64,000 nt of DNA, from NCBI GenBank assembly GCA_009741485.1, contig CM019236.1, forward strand, positions 45,831,301-45,895,300. The letters are read 5' to 3'. The notes under the pieces were generated by a model. It did not search any database, had not been told where the DNA came from, and worked only from the letters and a program-made list of their open reading frames with translations. Origin of the DNA: Malurus cyaneus samueli. Its lineage: Eukaryota; Chordata; Aves; Passeriformes; Maluridae. Made by a program: the position numbers and the translations under genes. Of the stretch, positions 1 through 11,700 are shown piece by piece (the stretch's first letter is position 1; each line of letters opens with the position of its first letter).

Positions 1-3000
1 TGCTCTGTGGGCAGACAGCAGCATGTGGGACAGGGAGAACTATCGTTCTATCATTAAGGACCTTAGGTATATTCAGCTACAGGCCCCGCTGTAACTCAGC
101 TGTTCCTTTAGCTTCATCTCTGCAGAGATGGCTGGGTCCCTCCTGGGGACAGCATCTCTCCCATAACCTGCAAGGTTGTGAATTGCATCCCTGTCCACTC
201 TCTTCACCAGGGACAGGGAGCCTGCACAGCCACGGGGCACAAAGGGCCTCACTTGTGCCCTGGGAGCATCCAAAGACATCCTAATGCTACCTCTTGTCTC
301 ATGCTCAGACAAATTCACGAATTAATTTCTGTCAGAATAGTGGGAAACTGATGCCTAAAAGTCCAAGTTCCACACCAATTTTCGAGGGATCAGTGGCTGG
401 GAGAAGCGCCCTGGAAGCGCTGGAAGGAATCCTGCCCTCAGCATCTCCAGCCACACATGGGAGGTGTTTTCTGATCAGAAACCAGCAGCTCCGCTTTGCT
501 CCAGCCGCAGGGCTATCCAGAGCTGCCTCTTACTGATGCTGAATGCTCAGGCTCTGCGGTGGCAGCAGGTGCAGCTTGGTTGGCATCTTCCTTCCCTGTG
601 GCCTCTTCTTCAGGAAGACATGCAGCCAGAGGAGGCTCCAAGGTTAGTTTTGTGCTCTGCAGATAGACAGCAGCTTGAGGGACAGACAGCTTCCTTTATA
701 TTCATCTCTAGACTCAGAAGCACTAAGCAGAAATCATCTGGAGAGAAATGGGATTCTACATTGTTCAAACTCGAGTAAAATGGGCTAATTAGCTGGGACA
801 GCATCACACCTTGCCTGAAATTTTAGAGACTCAGGGTGGGGAATGGTAACTTGCATAGAGTATAGTTTTTGTTTTAACTCTACTCACACTTGATTATTGA
901 AATTGCAATTGTCAGTTATGTTTTGCTCTATACTTTCCTCTTCTTTCCTTTTTCCTCTCTCTGCTAGGTTTGTATCCCACTGCTGCCGTGAAAGGAAAGG
1001 TACGATTACTGTGATCTGAATCAATATTTTGAGCCATAGGATAGTGTGAGAGACTGGAAGGATTTCTAGCTCAAAATATTTCAGGTCCTTGTGTGTGGGG
1101 GAAGAGGCTGACCGGGTCTTGCTCTGGTGAGGCAGAACCTGCTCTGCACACCCCACTCTCCCGTGCCTGAATCCCAGCCCAGCAGTGCCTGCCAATCCTG
1201 GCACATTGGAGGCAATCTTTCACATCCACATCTGATGTCCTTACCCAGGACAAGTGACTGAAAGTCCCACCTGGGGAAGGCCCATGAAAGCCAAAGGGTA
1301 TTTAACCAAGGTGTGTCCTCTTGGAATTTCTAACAGCTGAACACCACTGGAACTAGGAGTGGTAGCTATGCTTTTTCTATCCCATGTATTTTCTGTCTTT
1401 CTCTCTCTCTCTTTATTTTTCTAATTCCCTCCTTTTGGATTTTTGGCTAACGTAAAATGTGATAGGCTTAGAGTTCATTAACTTGCCAGTGAAGTTTTTT
1501 TTTTTGGTTGTTGTTTTTTTTACCTCTTCAGAATACCTTGGTATTTCTCCTGTTCGTCCAACTTCAAGAACATGAAAAATTGTAGACCCTTTTAAGTCCA
1601 GAAAGGTTTTTGGGCCCTTATACTTGTGCATCCAGAAATCTTGGAAGTTTTTACCTGTGGTGATAGTAGGCAGTGCAGGAGCTCCAAACCTCAGGCCTGT
1701 AAACATGACAGTATTTCAAATACAACAGTGCTTTTGGCAATAGGTAAAAAAGTCTTCTTAAATTGAATAGTATTTTCTAATTAACACATTTTTTCTAAGC
1801 TTAGTCATAGAAACATTGGAGGAGATTTTTCTTATAGAACATGAATGTTGGAAAAAGATATTGGCATATATCATCACTGGGTGCCTAATTGGTTGAAAAT
1901 GTAGATAAGATTACATCAATACAAGAAGATATCTTGATTGTTGGCTGACAGTTTAAATCATATGGACCATGCCTTTAACTTTTGGATCTGAAAATTACAA
2001 GCTGAACAGCTTTTGAAAGAAGTTGCTCAATACACACAGGTTAGCTGATTCCTGCTCATTGTTATTTTAAATATCTTTTAGCAAGAAATGTCTGCTCTAG
2101 TTGTATTAATGTTTTCTGAAGCATGATCATGTCATTTTGTTTTTGGAAAATCTGTAGGTCATTACTTTTTTTCACACAATTTATTTTATTGAATGCATAC
2201 TAGACTACGTTTTTTAATTAGATTAGAATGGTTAAGCGTACAGAATTTTTTCCAATCACATATAAATTTTTGTATATATTCTATTTAAAGATTTAGAATA
2301 TTTCAGCTGGAAGATACTGTTGATGATCAGCTAATACAACTGCCAGATTAGGCTCCTTTTATTGTGTGAGTAGAGAAATCAGCACCTGTGGGTCCAGTTA
2401 TCTCATTGAAAAGTAGATGCTAGGACAGATACTTCAAAGGTGCAATTCCTGCAGTCTTTTTCTTACTATCAACCACTAAAAGAATTTCAGGTTACCATAC
2501 TATACTATACTATACTATACTATACTATACTATACTATACTATACTATACTACACTAAGAATGGTTTCTTGCCATGATTTTCTGAAATACAGTGAAATGA
2601 ATCCCTCTCTGAGGGATTCCCTACTCTGTCCCACACGACAGCCAGAGAGCACCCATTGCCAGGGAGGGGTGTGCAAATGGAGGATATCCTGGAGACAGCT
2701 GGCTACTATGCAGTGCTAATGTGAAGTCAAAATTCTGGTGGGGAGAAGGGTTCTTGTGTCTCATTTTGCAAGGCGAACTTCCTATCCCCTTTCAGATCCA
2801 TTCCCAGTCTGATGTTCTGTCAATGTAACTTCATTTCTATTATGGGAATTCTGAAGTCCTTTCTAAGAAGCTTTGCCTGAAAGAGAACAGATCTGGCTTG
2901 CAGTGCATCATTGCTCTGCAGGCCTTAGAAAATCATTTTGTCTGTCCTTAGCCCCTTACTCTCTGAAACTGAAGCTTTGCAGCTGTGTCAGTGCCCCAAA

Positions 3001-3780
3001 GAGAAGGAAGCTAGGGGAAAAATAATGAGAATTATTGTGATGCTGGCAGATCAGGTACCAGGGTGAGAAAAGACCTTAAGCCAAATAGCTGACATTCATG
3101 GAAGGAAGGTGCAAAGGAAGGAAGAGGTAGAAACATCAAAGGAATTAGGGGACCACTTACAGAAGCTGAAAGTAACAAAAAGGGGGGAAAAAGGGAGTAA
3201 TTTAATAAAATACTGAAAATAAAAAGCAATACTTTTCCTCATGCTGGAGGATGTACTGGGAGCTGCTGTCTGCAGGTTTGGGTGTTCATCGCCTGTTTTT
3301 TCCCAGTCCTGTGAAATTCAGGCAGCCCATTTAATGCTCAATCAATCATAAGCCTTTAGACAGTTTGTTTTAAGAAAGAAGAGAGTGAGGCCAAGTTTGC
3401 TGTAGAAATTTTCTCTGGGGAACACAAAATTTTCAATCCAGTTTCAAAATGTAGTTGGCCATTGCTTGAAAATCTCCCCAAAGAGTTTTGGTGGTGGAAA
3501 ATATCACCTTCTGAATCACCTTCTGAAGGGAATGTCGTACGTTTTAAAGCAGTTTTGTTAGTTAGTTTGTTCATGAGGAGCCGGAAGAAATGTGCAACCT
3601 GAAGACCAATCAGACTTCATTTGATCAGGCTGGGGACAAAAGATCTATGCGTTAATGTAAAAATGAATGTAACAAAGGTTGGAGTCACTGGGTTTTGGAG
3701 CACCCTTGGGTGCCACCAGGACCCACACAGGAGGTGGCCTTCAACATGCTATGTTGGTCCAAGTGCCCCAGGGCTGGACA
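1..3780. other. Intergenic sequence, no supported gene
   Basis: No open frame here has recognisable protein features or flanking splice signals. It holds a CTATA pentanucleotide array near 2.5 kb and a faint direct similarity between about 1-180 and 653-815. The stretch is otherwise AT-rich and unremarkable. Confidence 0.6.
2497..2552. repeat. Pentanucleotide microsatellite (CTATA)n
   Basis: About eleven near-perfect copies of a five-base unit (ctata/tatac) lie in a row, ending in one variant unit (ctaca). It is in intergenic DNA and is likely length-polymorphic. Confidence 0.95.
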
Positions 3781-3785
3781 TTCCA

Positions 3786-3832
3786 TTGTGATGTCACACG
3801 TACTGTCTCCTGGCAGTGAACTGTGATGTCAC
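3786..3832 (+). promoter_or_regulatory. Pair of CRE-like palindromes upstream of the double-RING gene
   Basis: The ten-base near-palindrome GTGATGTCAC occurs twice, about 34 bases apart, and about 250 bases before the probable start codon at 4078. It resembles cAMP-response / ATF-CREM sites (TGACGTCA-like). CREM-type sites are common in proximal promoters of germ-cell retrogenes. That they drive this gene is inference from position and duplication. Confidence 0.4.
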
Positions 3833-4077
3833 CGGGTTAGACTGCAACCTCATGTCCCTTGGGGCTTTCATTCAGGCACAGAGAGAACCTGACTCAAGCT
3901 GGCTTGAGTCTGATTTCCTACCATGTGTGTCCATGAGATCTGGAGGGTTGAGCACAGGGGCAGCAAGAGACCAAGGTTTCTCCATTTTGTTGCATTGTGT
4001 GAGATTCTTCGGTAGTGCCAGTGATGGGGAGCAGCTTCTCAGGACTCCTTGAATTGCCATGGAGAATAGATGGAGCC

Positions 4078-6180
4078 ATGGGGACAGAGTGGAGCTGCCC
4101 CATCTGCCATGATGAACAAGAGGGTGTCGCTTATGTGATACCCTGTGGCCACGAGTTCTGCATGGGCTGCATCCTACGCTGGGCAGAGAAGAAACCAGAG
4201 TGCCCACTCTGTAGAAGATTAATAGGGTCTGTCAGGTTCTCTCTGAAGGAGCAAAAATACCTAGAGTGTGTCATCACATCCCAGGAAGAACCACCAGAGA
4301 CCAGCAGCCAGGCAGAAAGAGCTCTTGGCCTCCTGGATGGAAACAGCTGCCAGCGCCCTGCAGCAATTCCTCTGCAAGGGACACCCTCCGCAGCTGAGCA
4401 GGAGGCTGCAGGGACAGAGGCTGTGGGTAGCCTCCTTCCCAAGGTCTGGGCAGAGCTTTTCCAAAAAGAAGCACATGTTCTTGACCCCATGCTGCCCTGG
4501 CTGCGCCAGACGCTGGAGGCAATATATGGGTCCCGGTGGTGGCTAGCAGTGAGAGCAGAGAACAGCATCCTGTATGCCCTGTGCCTCTGTGGCCCAGATG
4601 GGGCGGTCATGGTCCAGATGCTGCAGCCACTCCTGGAGCAATATACACAACCACTGGTTGATGGCACTGTCAATTTCATTGTGGGCCAGTGCAGCGAGAT
4701 GGCCCAGAGGCTGCTGTGCTCCCAAGCTGCTGGAAAGGAGGACAACAGCCCTGAGGCCAGTTCCAGCTCCACCAGCCCCACCAGCTCCCAGGAAGGGACT
4801 CCCACCTGGCATCCAACCTCTGCCAGCAGTTCTGAAGGCTCTGACGTGGAGGACCAGCCCAGCACATCGGAAGCTGCCCTCTGTGCCCTCCGCATCCTCC
4901 AGCCATCTGTGCCCATTGCTACAGAGCAGGTGCAGCCCCAGGAAGAGCAGGGGCCAGCAGTGGTGGCGAGTTCTTCTGCCCAGGGCAGCAGCCACAATCC
5001 TGAGGCACCTTGCCAGGGCTGGGAACACTCGCAAAGGGAGCCCTGGCACCCCACAGAAAGGAGAGGCCCCAGCTCCCAGCACTCTCCATGGAGTACAAAC
5101 AGGTCCACAGAGAGAGAGTGGAGCTGCCCTATCTGCCAGGATGCTCACGAGGATGCCGCTTATGCCATGCCTTGTGGCCACCAGTTCTGCTTGGGATGCA
5201 TCATGCATTGGGCAGACAGGAAACCAGCATGTCCAGTCTGCGGCAGAACCATTTTGATTGTCAAGTTTTCTGTGCGTGAAGAAGACGATTATCTACAGTG
5301 TCTTGTCACACCCTCTGGTGTGTTGTCAGAGCCGCACAGCCAGGCAGGAAGAGCTTCCAGCCACTTGGCCAGAAACAACCCACATTGCCTTGTGTCATCC
5401 CTGCCATCTTCTTCACAGGGGACACTGTCCCCAGCTGAGCAGGGGGTTATGACGCCACAGTCTGTAGGAGGCCTCCTACCTGAGGTGTGGGCAGAACTTT
5501 TCCAAGGTCAGAAGCATCTCCTAGACCCCGTGCTTCCCTGGCTGTGTCAAAGACTGGAAGCAATATATGGGTCCCAGTGGTGGCTGGCAAAGAATGCGGA
5601 GGGCTGCATCCTTCAGGCCCTGTGCCTCTGTGGTCTGGATGGGAAGGTGTTGTTCCAGATGCTGCAGCCTGACCTTGAGGGATATACAGCACCACTGGTC
5701 TATGGCCTTATTAATGTCATTGTGCATGCATGCAGCAAAGAGGCTCAGAGGCTATTGCAATCTCACACCGCTGGGGAGAAGGACAAGAATCCTGCAGCCA
5801 GCTCTGCTAGCTCCCAAAGGAAAAGTCCTGCCTCCCCTACAAGCAGCCCTGAAGGCTCTGACATGGAGGACCAAGCCAGCACCTCCCAAGCTGCCTTCTG
5901 GAGGGATACTGACTGTCCCCTATCCGTGTCCTCATCTGCAGAGCAGGTGCAGGCCCAGGAGCAGAGGGAGACGGAAGAGGCAGATTCTTCTTCTGCCCAG
6001 GGCAGCAAATGCAGACCTTCTGCTTCCATCCAAAGAAGGAACATTTCATGTGGGGTGTCCCGGCACCCCCGGAAGAGGAGGGCTCCTGGCCCCCAGAAAT
6101 CTCCCAGCCCTGCCAGAGGCCGTTTCAGTCGTGGCACAATCAGGCGTCCAGCAAGGCTCTATTCAAAAGAAAGGAAATAA
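4078..6180 (+). CDS. Double-RING Topors-like E3 ubiquitin ligase, intronless
   Basis: A single uninterrupted frame encodes 700 residues from the ATG at 4078, which sits in a strong context (gccATGg). An in-frame ATG at 4024 would add 18 residues. RING 1 is a full C3HC4 finger: C7, C10, C23, H25, C28, C31, C42, C45. RING 2 repeats it at C350-C388, 343 residues later. After each RING come a Ser/Pro-rich linker and a conserved block (about residues 117-213 and 465-560) with the shared motifs VWAELFQ and LEAIYGS.WWLA. The RING followed by a helical block resembles TOPORS, a RING ligase for ubiquitin and SUMO, so a ubiquitin E3 role is inferred. The C-terminus is Arg/Ser/Pro-rich, suggesting nuclear location. 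The lack of introns suggests a retrogene. The whole unit is duplicated inside one ORF, so normal family members are probably about half this length. The family name is less certain than the RINGs. Confidence 0.8.
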   Translation: MGTEWSCPICHDEQEGVAYVIPCGHEFCMGCILRWAEKKPECPLCRRLIGSVRFSLKEQKYLECVITSQEEPPETSSQAERALGLLDGNSCQRPAAIPLQGTPSAAEQEAAGTEAVGSLLPKVWAELFQKEAHVLDPMLPWLRQTLEAIYGSRWWLAVRAENSILYALCLCGPDGAVMVQMLQPLLEQYTQPLVDGTVNFIVGQCSEMAQRLLCSQAAGKEDNSPEASSSSTSPTSSQEGTPTWHPTSASSSEGSDVEDQPSTSEAALCALRILQPSVPIATEQVQPQEEQGPAVVASSSAQGSSHNPEAPCQGWEHSQREPWHPTERRGPSSQHSPWSTNRSTEREWSCPICQDAHEDAAYAMPCGHQFCLGCIMHWADRKPACPVCGRTILIVKFSVREEDDYLQCLVTPSGVLSEPHSQAGRASSHLARNNPHCLVSSLPSSSQGTLSPAEQGVMTPQSVGGLLPEVWAELFQGQKHLLDPVLPWLCQRLEAIYGSQWWLAKNAEGCILQALCLCGLDGKVLFQMLQPDLEGYTAPLVYGLINVIVHACSKEAQRLLQSHTAGEKDKNPAASSASSQRKSPASPTSSPEGSDMEDQASTSQAAFWRDTDCPLSVSSSAEQVQAQEQRETEEADSSSAQGSKCRPSASIQRRNISCGVSRHPRKRRAPGPQKSPSPARGRFSRGTIRRPARLYSKERK

Positions 6181-6181
6181 A
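6176..6181 (+). terminator. Poly(A) signal overlapping the stop codon
   Basis: AATAAA begins four bases before the end of the double-RING ORF and includes its TAA stop. A GT-rich stretch follows at about 6200-6225 (tctgtgag..., ttggtctggc), as expected downstream of a cleavage site. If used, the mRNA would have a 3' UTR of only some 20 bases. No other AATAAA was noticed on this strand before about 7272. Confidence 0.45.
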
Positions 6182-7180
6182 TGTAATTTCCTGGACACAG
6201 TCTGTGAGTACTGCTTGGTCTGGCTTCACCTGGGGCCTGGATGTGCTGTCCCTGATCCTATGTCCCTCCAGAGTCCAAAAATCCACAGAGTCCCGAGACC
6301 ATGTTAGTGATACCTCCTCCTGCAGGAAATCCTGCTGCAGCCACAACAGTGGAAGATGTTCTGAATGAAAAGGGAGCAGTGCATTCACATAGGAGAATGT
6401 GCCAAATGAAGGCTGATGGTGCTTGTGCACAGATGGAATGAACTGCTCCCTGCAGTGCCTTTCTCTGTGGCCAAGGGTATATGAAGGACCCAGTGGTCTC
6501 CTGGTCAGATGGGTTTCTGGGCAAACAGGCTGGTGGTATGGCTCCTGCCTGGCAGTCATGACTGCCCCTGTGACTGAAAGGATGATGTTCCTTTCAAGGT
6601 GCAGGGTCCTGGGGCTTCAGAGCACAGCTTCTCTGAATCCAAACACCACTTTGTAGGGATAACCAGAGTTCTGTGGCTGATCACAGCATTGAGAGCAGAT
6701 TAGCTCTAGCAAAAGAAAAGAGTGGCCTTGACGCTGCTTGTAAAGCTACACTTGCATGAAGATAGGGGCTTCAAGGAAGGCACTCCTTAGCTGACCCTCA
6801 AAGTCAGGCTGATGGAGTGATTCTTCCTCTCTTCCTTTCCCCTCTCCCTTCTTTCCTGTCTCCTTTCCTTCCCCTCTTCTCCACTTTCTCTTCCCTCTCT
6901 TCTGCCTCTCTGTCTCATTGAAGAGGACAGTTGATGGGACAGCATATCCCATGGATATTGGTCTTGCTGGAGTAGAAAGAAGATTGTCACCTATACCTTG
7001 GTCTGGAGGTCCAACTATAGGTCCTTCCTGTGTCTTTGGGATCAGGCTCCATTGCTGATGTTTTTGAGGAGCCTCAATACAACAGCTGGCCAGGAACATC
7101 AGCTTCCAGAAGCACGGCAGACATGGTAAGTGGAGAAAGACCTGGCACTGTGGGCAAGTACCAGCAGCAGTGGATGAGAA
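6182..7180. other. Intergenic, with a pyrimidine tract
   Basis: No gene is supported. A strongly C/T-biased tract spans about 6823-6920 and could form unusual DNA structures. The open frames crossing it are short and low-complexity. Confidence 0.5.
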
Positions 7181-7515
7181 GGTTCTATGGTTTAACCCAA
7201 GACAGCAACCAAGAACCACACAGCCACTCTCTCATTCCACTGCCAGGGGCAGGGAAGAAAGAACTTGAAGAATAAAAGTTACAAAATTCCTAGATTGAGA
7301 CAAAAACAACTTAATAGGTAAAGCAAAAGCTGCACACAGATGGAAAACAAAACAAGGAATTTGTTCACTGCTTCCCATGGGCAGGCAGGTGTTCAGCCAT
7401 TCCCAGAAAAGCAGGACTCCATGATGGATAACAGTTACTCAGGAAAACAAACATGACAGCTCTCCATGTCCTCCCAGTCCTGCTTCCTCACCCTACATGC
7501 TGAGCATGATGCCGT
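7181..7515 (-). mobile_element. Truncated endogenous-retrovirus LTR
   Basis: From ggtttaaccc through the cttcccatgggcaggcaggt region to tgctgagcatgatg, this matches the reverse complement of an LTR type common in bird genomes. The same order of landmarks recurs in the fuller copy at 43250-43829. On the minus strand the TATA-proximal half is missing, so this is a fragment. No internal retroviral sequence adjoins it. Confidence 0.6.
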
Positions 7516-7649
7516 TTTGCAGTTACTGAGTCAAAATTCAACTGTTTCATCTTTGCTTCCTCTGGGTAGTTGAATATTCCTGATCAACCAGAGCTGTTCT
7601 TCCTGTGAACTGCCATGCAATAACAAAATTTTCTCCAGCAGTGCCTCCA

Positions 7650-7806
7650 AACCTGTCTGCCAGCTACTGAGAGCATTGTCCAAACACTTCTTGAACTCAG
7701 ACAGGCTTGGTGCCACAACCACATCCCTGGGAACCTGTTCCAGTGCCCAGCCACCCTCTGGGCGTAGAAATTTCTGATATCCAACATAAATCCTTGGTTC
7801 TGTCAC
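7650..7806 (-). mobile_element. CR1 LINE 3' fragment, antisense
   Basis: The stretch gggaacctgttccagtgccc followed by ccaccctctgggcgtagaaa is the reverse complement of the conserved CR1 3' region. It is diverged and lacks the 3' terminal repeat. Confidence 0.6.
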
Positions 7807-8567
7807 TAGTCACCAGAGAGAAGAGATCAGAGTCTGCTCCTCATGAGGAAGCTGTAGACTGCTAAGGTTTCCTATGTTTCTTTCTTTGCTTTTTCTTACT
7901 AAGAGGCCTCATTGTGCATCACTTTTCCTTCATGAACTGTGTCCACATTTGGACTTTTCATTCTTTCTTTCTTTTCCTCGCACTTTTCTCACTGCATGCT
8001 AGATACACTGAAAGGCTATACTCACCTGTGTAGCAGTCATTGAGCTATGATCATTTTCTCGAGATCATTTTCTCTCATTAAACTTGTGGAGTCCTCAACT
8101 GTCCTCTCCACAGCAAGTTTTTTATTTCCTTTATCCAGCAGATTTTTTACTTGTATCCTATTCTTTTCTCTAGAAGTGTTCCTTGATCCATTATTTTGTC
8201 AGTTTCTTGACCTGCTTCTTTTGTCAGAGCACAGCATCTGCTGTGTCGTCTTCTGGCTCTGCAGACCTCTCCATTCAGTAAAGGATTTTGTTCTATACAA
8301 CAGATTCCTATAAACTGTGAACAGTAATGTGAAACTTCCTCTGCAGAAGGACTAGCGGTCATCTTCAACAATCTTATAATAAGCAGAACCTCTCTACTGT
8401 TTACTGTGCTTTCTGTCTCTTTTATATTATTGATTGATGTCTCTGCTTCTTTATCTCCTTTTGGTTTGTTCTTTACTACACAATCGTGATCTACTTACTT
8501 CTCTGAGTGTGGTGTTCTTATGATTTAAAGATCCTCTCTGGCTCTTTGGAGAAACAGGTCACAGAAT

Positions 8568-8795
8568 GGTTGAGGTTAGAAGAGATTTGACATTGGTACA
8601 AGAGGGTCAGGTCAGGAAATACTTAAGCAATGGGCCCTGATGGGATGCATTCATCAAGGGCTGAGGGAATTGGCAGATGCCACTCTGGGGCCCCTATCAG
8701 CAACCTTTCACCAATTGCAGCAACTGTGGACAGTGCCCAAAAGCTGGAGAAGAAAATGTCACTCCTATCTTCAAGAAGAGTAAGAAAAACTCTCT
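8568..8795 (+). mobile_element. CR1 scraps, including a reverse-transcriptase coding remnant
   Basis: About 8568-8600 resembles the antisense CR1 3' end (cacagaatggttgaggttag). From about 8628 the plus strand encodes fragments of the CR1 ORF2 product: GPDGMH, then NVTPIFKK in a different frame. These recall the CR1 motif containing GPDG and VTPIFKKG. Frame changes show it is long dead. Confidence 0.55.
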
Positions 8796-8799
8796 CCTG

Positions 8800-11700
8800 C
8801 CTTTTCCTGTTACTTTTGATGTTGTAAACTATTTCTTTTCCTTGCAGTACAAAGAATAGAATTATGTTCATGCAAGCTCTCTGGATATGATTTGCAAGGT
8901 TTTTCAGGTGCTGCAATAAACAGTCTCCCATTTTCTTCTATGAAAGATAAAGGCATATGATTTTGGTGGAAATTAAATGACATTTTGAGCAGTTCTGCTG
9001 TAAATGTGTTCTGTTCCCTGTTGAAACTCAGTAAAGAGGGCTGTGCAAAACATTTTTTAATCATTGGTCTGGAGCAGGAATAGTATTTTTTGACAATGAA
9101 TATGTAGAAGTGTTATGTCTGTTATGTATAACCTCAAAATTAGTTAGCACCAATCCAATCTTAAATATTTGTTATGTAAGCATTGACGTAATTTAATAGA
9201 ATACCCTCTGTTCTTGATAGTTTTGTTATCAGTTGTACTTTACAGACCAAAGCTTTTATAATGCAACCTTTATTTAGGGGAGATATTTTCATTGTTATGT
9301 TCTCTATACTTATCTAGGTCCTTATCTTCACACCTGCAGCATTTATGAAATAGCCCATTGGCTTTCTGTATGGCACTTCTGAAATTATTTATTTTGCTTT
9401 GAAGTGGCCACACCTGCTGGTAAATTGGAATAGCTGGCTCTTTTCCAACCTAGTTGACACTGTGATTCTGAGATATATTAACTGTGTTGTATGTCAGAAG
9501 AGAGAGGGTCAGGTTTCTAGGTTTAACTTGTAAGCATGAAAATGAAATTATTGTGGTGGTAACATTCTAAGTTTGCATTGTTTTGTGTGCATTACTCAAA
9601 GATTACAGACACCTCTCAGTAAAAGCATTTTGGTGTTCATGCCATCACATGGGCAAATGGATGGGTATATCCAAGGAAAGTTCACTGTAGCTCCCTAGTA
9701 GAGAATAAAGAGCTCATTTATACTGTAGAAAAACGAAATAGTCCTAAAGTAACCTTAAATTTTAAATAAACTATCTTGAACTGCAAAAACCAGAGTTACA
9801 AAGACAACATCAGAAAAAAACAAGGTAACAGTTTTACAACTTCTACACAATATGTGAGAATCAGGTACTCAAATCATATTGCACTGAACGCTGTTGTCTT
9901 CCATTTTTTAACAGAGACTAATGAGAAGGGATGATCATGTCAAATAAAAACTTCTCCATTGTTTAGGTATTTCATTTAGATAACAGATTGGTGCTCAGTG
10001 ATGTTTTGTAAATTTTGGGGAAACCTCACCTTGCTGCTGATCTCCTAAAAGCTGTCAGAATTTAGTATTACTTTTTACACAGGTAATTAATTTCTGTATT
10101 TCTGTGTGTGTACCACAAGTGATATATTCTGTTCAGCAGTATTAATGGATAAAATGGATCCACGGTAATCATGGGGGAAAAGGCAGATAAATATGTAAAG
10201 GTTAAGTTCTTTTAGTTCAATAAAGAATTTTCAACTGCCACTAAATGCAGCAGTGGATTTAAAATTTGAGTATTAAGTTAAAGAAGGCGTTTCTCCCTTG
10301 TAGTTTGTATCATTGTGTAAATAGTGGGTTGTTAGAAGAACAATCTAAATGGAAAGTTTTATTTGTCTTCTTATATTTCAGTGAGAACATTACACAGGTC
10401 ATGCAAATAGATGGGAAATTAATAATTGAACAGAATGCAACTGAAAGATGATTTGTGTATGATTATGATTTGTATATTTGCATTTATGCTTTATTTATGA
10501 AGAAGAAATTTATAAGAAAAGCAAGCATTCATCAGCACTAGAATGAGTAACCAAGAATGTCAGGTTCTCTTTTAGATCAGTTATTCATTATTCGAAAAAT
10601 ACTCCACATCCTATATCTGGCTTAAGGCACGAAAGTGGAATGGAGCTTGCTAGTTTAGGTAACTGGGTTGCCTTCCTAATAAACAAATTTTCCTTTAGTG
10701 CTTCTATTTAGAAAAGCTTTTCTGTTCATTATATTTTGTTTCCAATTTAGAACATTATCAGTAGCAATGTAATAAGTAGAGAACTTAGAAAAATAAAATC
10801 ATGCTCTTTATCCTGATTGAATTAATGACTGAATTTGCTTTCTCATTGGAGAATCACTTCCAGCCAGAGAAAAGGGACTTCACCTCTCAAATGTGAAGTG
10901 ACAGCCGCATCTGGAGCAAGGAAGGCTTATTTCATACTTCAGGTGAGTAGGAGATACAAGGTGGCAAAGATGCTTTCATCTGTGTTTTCCATGTTCAGGG
11001 GGAAATAATTTACTGCAAAAGTTAGAAGGCTTTGATTCATTCTGCATTCTCCATTCTCAGCAAGAAAAAATGTCAGCTGCTAATAGCTGTGTTTGCTAAA
11101 GTGAGGCTTAGGTTGTCATCTAATACATGCTTGGACGTAATAACAGTATAAAAACAGTAATAGAAGTTTGTGGTAACTTTGATTGCAGCTGTCTGCATCT
11201 ATTAGCTAAAGAGCACACGCTTCAATAAAGATCTGCTACGTGCATGTAATAAAACTGGATAACTCTAGTTTCAGTAGGCTCATGTGGTGTCACACACAGC
11301 AAGCTGCATTTGTTGCCTTGTGTAAAATCAAAATTTCCTTTCCATATGGAATTATACACGGTTGTGTGGTTATGTTTTATATTTCTCAAAGGTTACAAAA
11401 CACTCCTGCAGACACACAGCAACTGCTTCATTTACTTGTATATATGGGTTTGATTCCTTCTGCTGTTTTCTCCTCTCTCCTTTTTCTCTCAATTTCTTTA
11501 TTGCCACTATGAGAGAGAAATATGTGTGAACTTCTTTCTGACATCGAAGGTTCTTCCACCTCTCTTTGCTACTCTGTCTCCCTTTCCACCTCTATATGAT
11601 GCTTTCTACTTTCCTACTATTGAAAATTCAACATATTATACCTTCAGGTTCTGTAAATTTACTTCCTGTCTGCTCCCTGTATGTGGCAACAGTGTGAGTT

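Noticed and set aside
4015..4077. Extended start of the double-RING ORF at GTG 4015
   Set aside because: GTG is not expected as a start in vertebrates. ATG 4078 has the best context; ATG 4024 remains a possible alternative.
4131..5108. Long minus-strand open frame (325 codons) opposite the double-RING gene
   Set aside because: It is the antisense shadow of a GC-richer coding region; composition follows the real frame and it shows no family motif.
10870..10950. Possible exon ending at CAG/GTGAGT near 10942
   Set aside because: No acceptor, frame or partner exon; a lone donor-like match is expected by chance.
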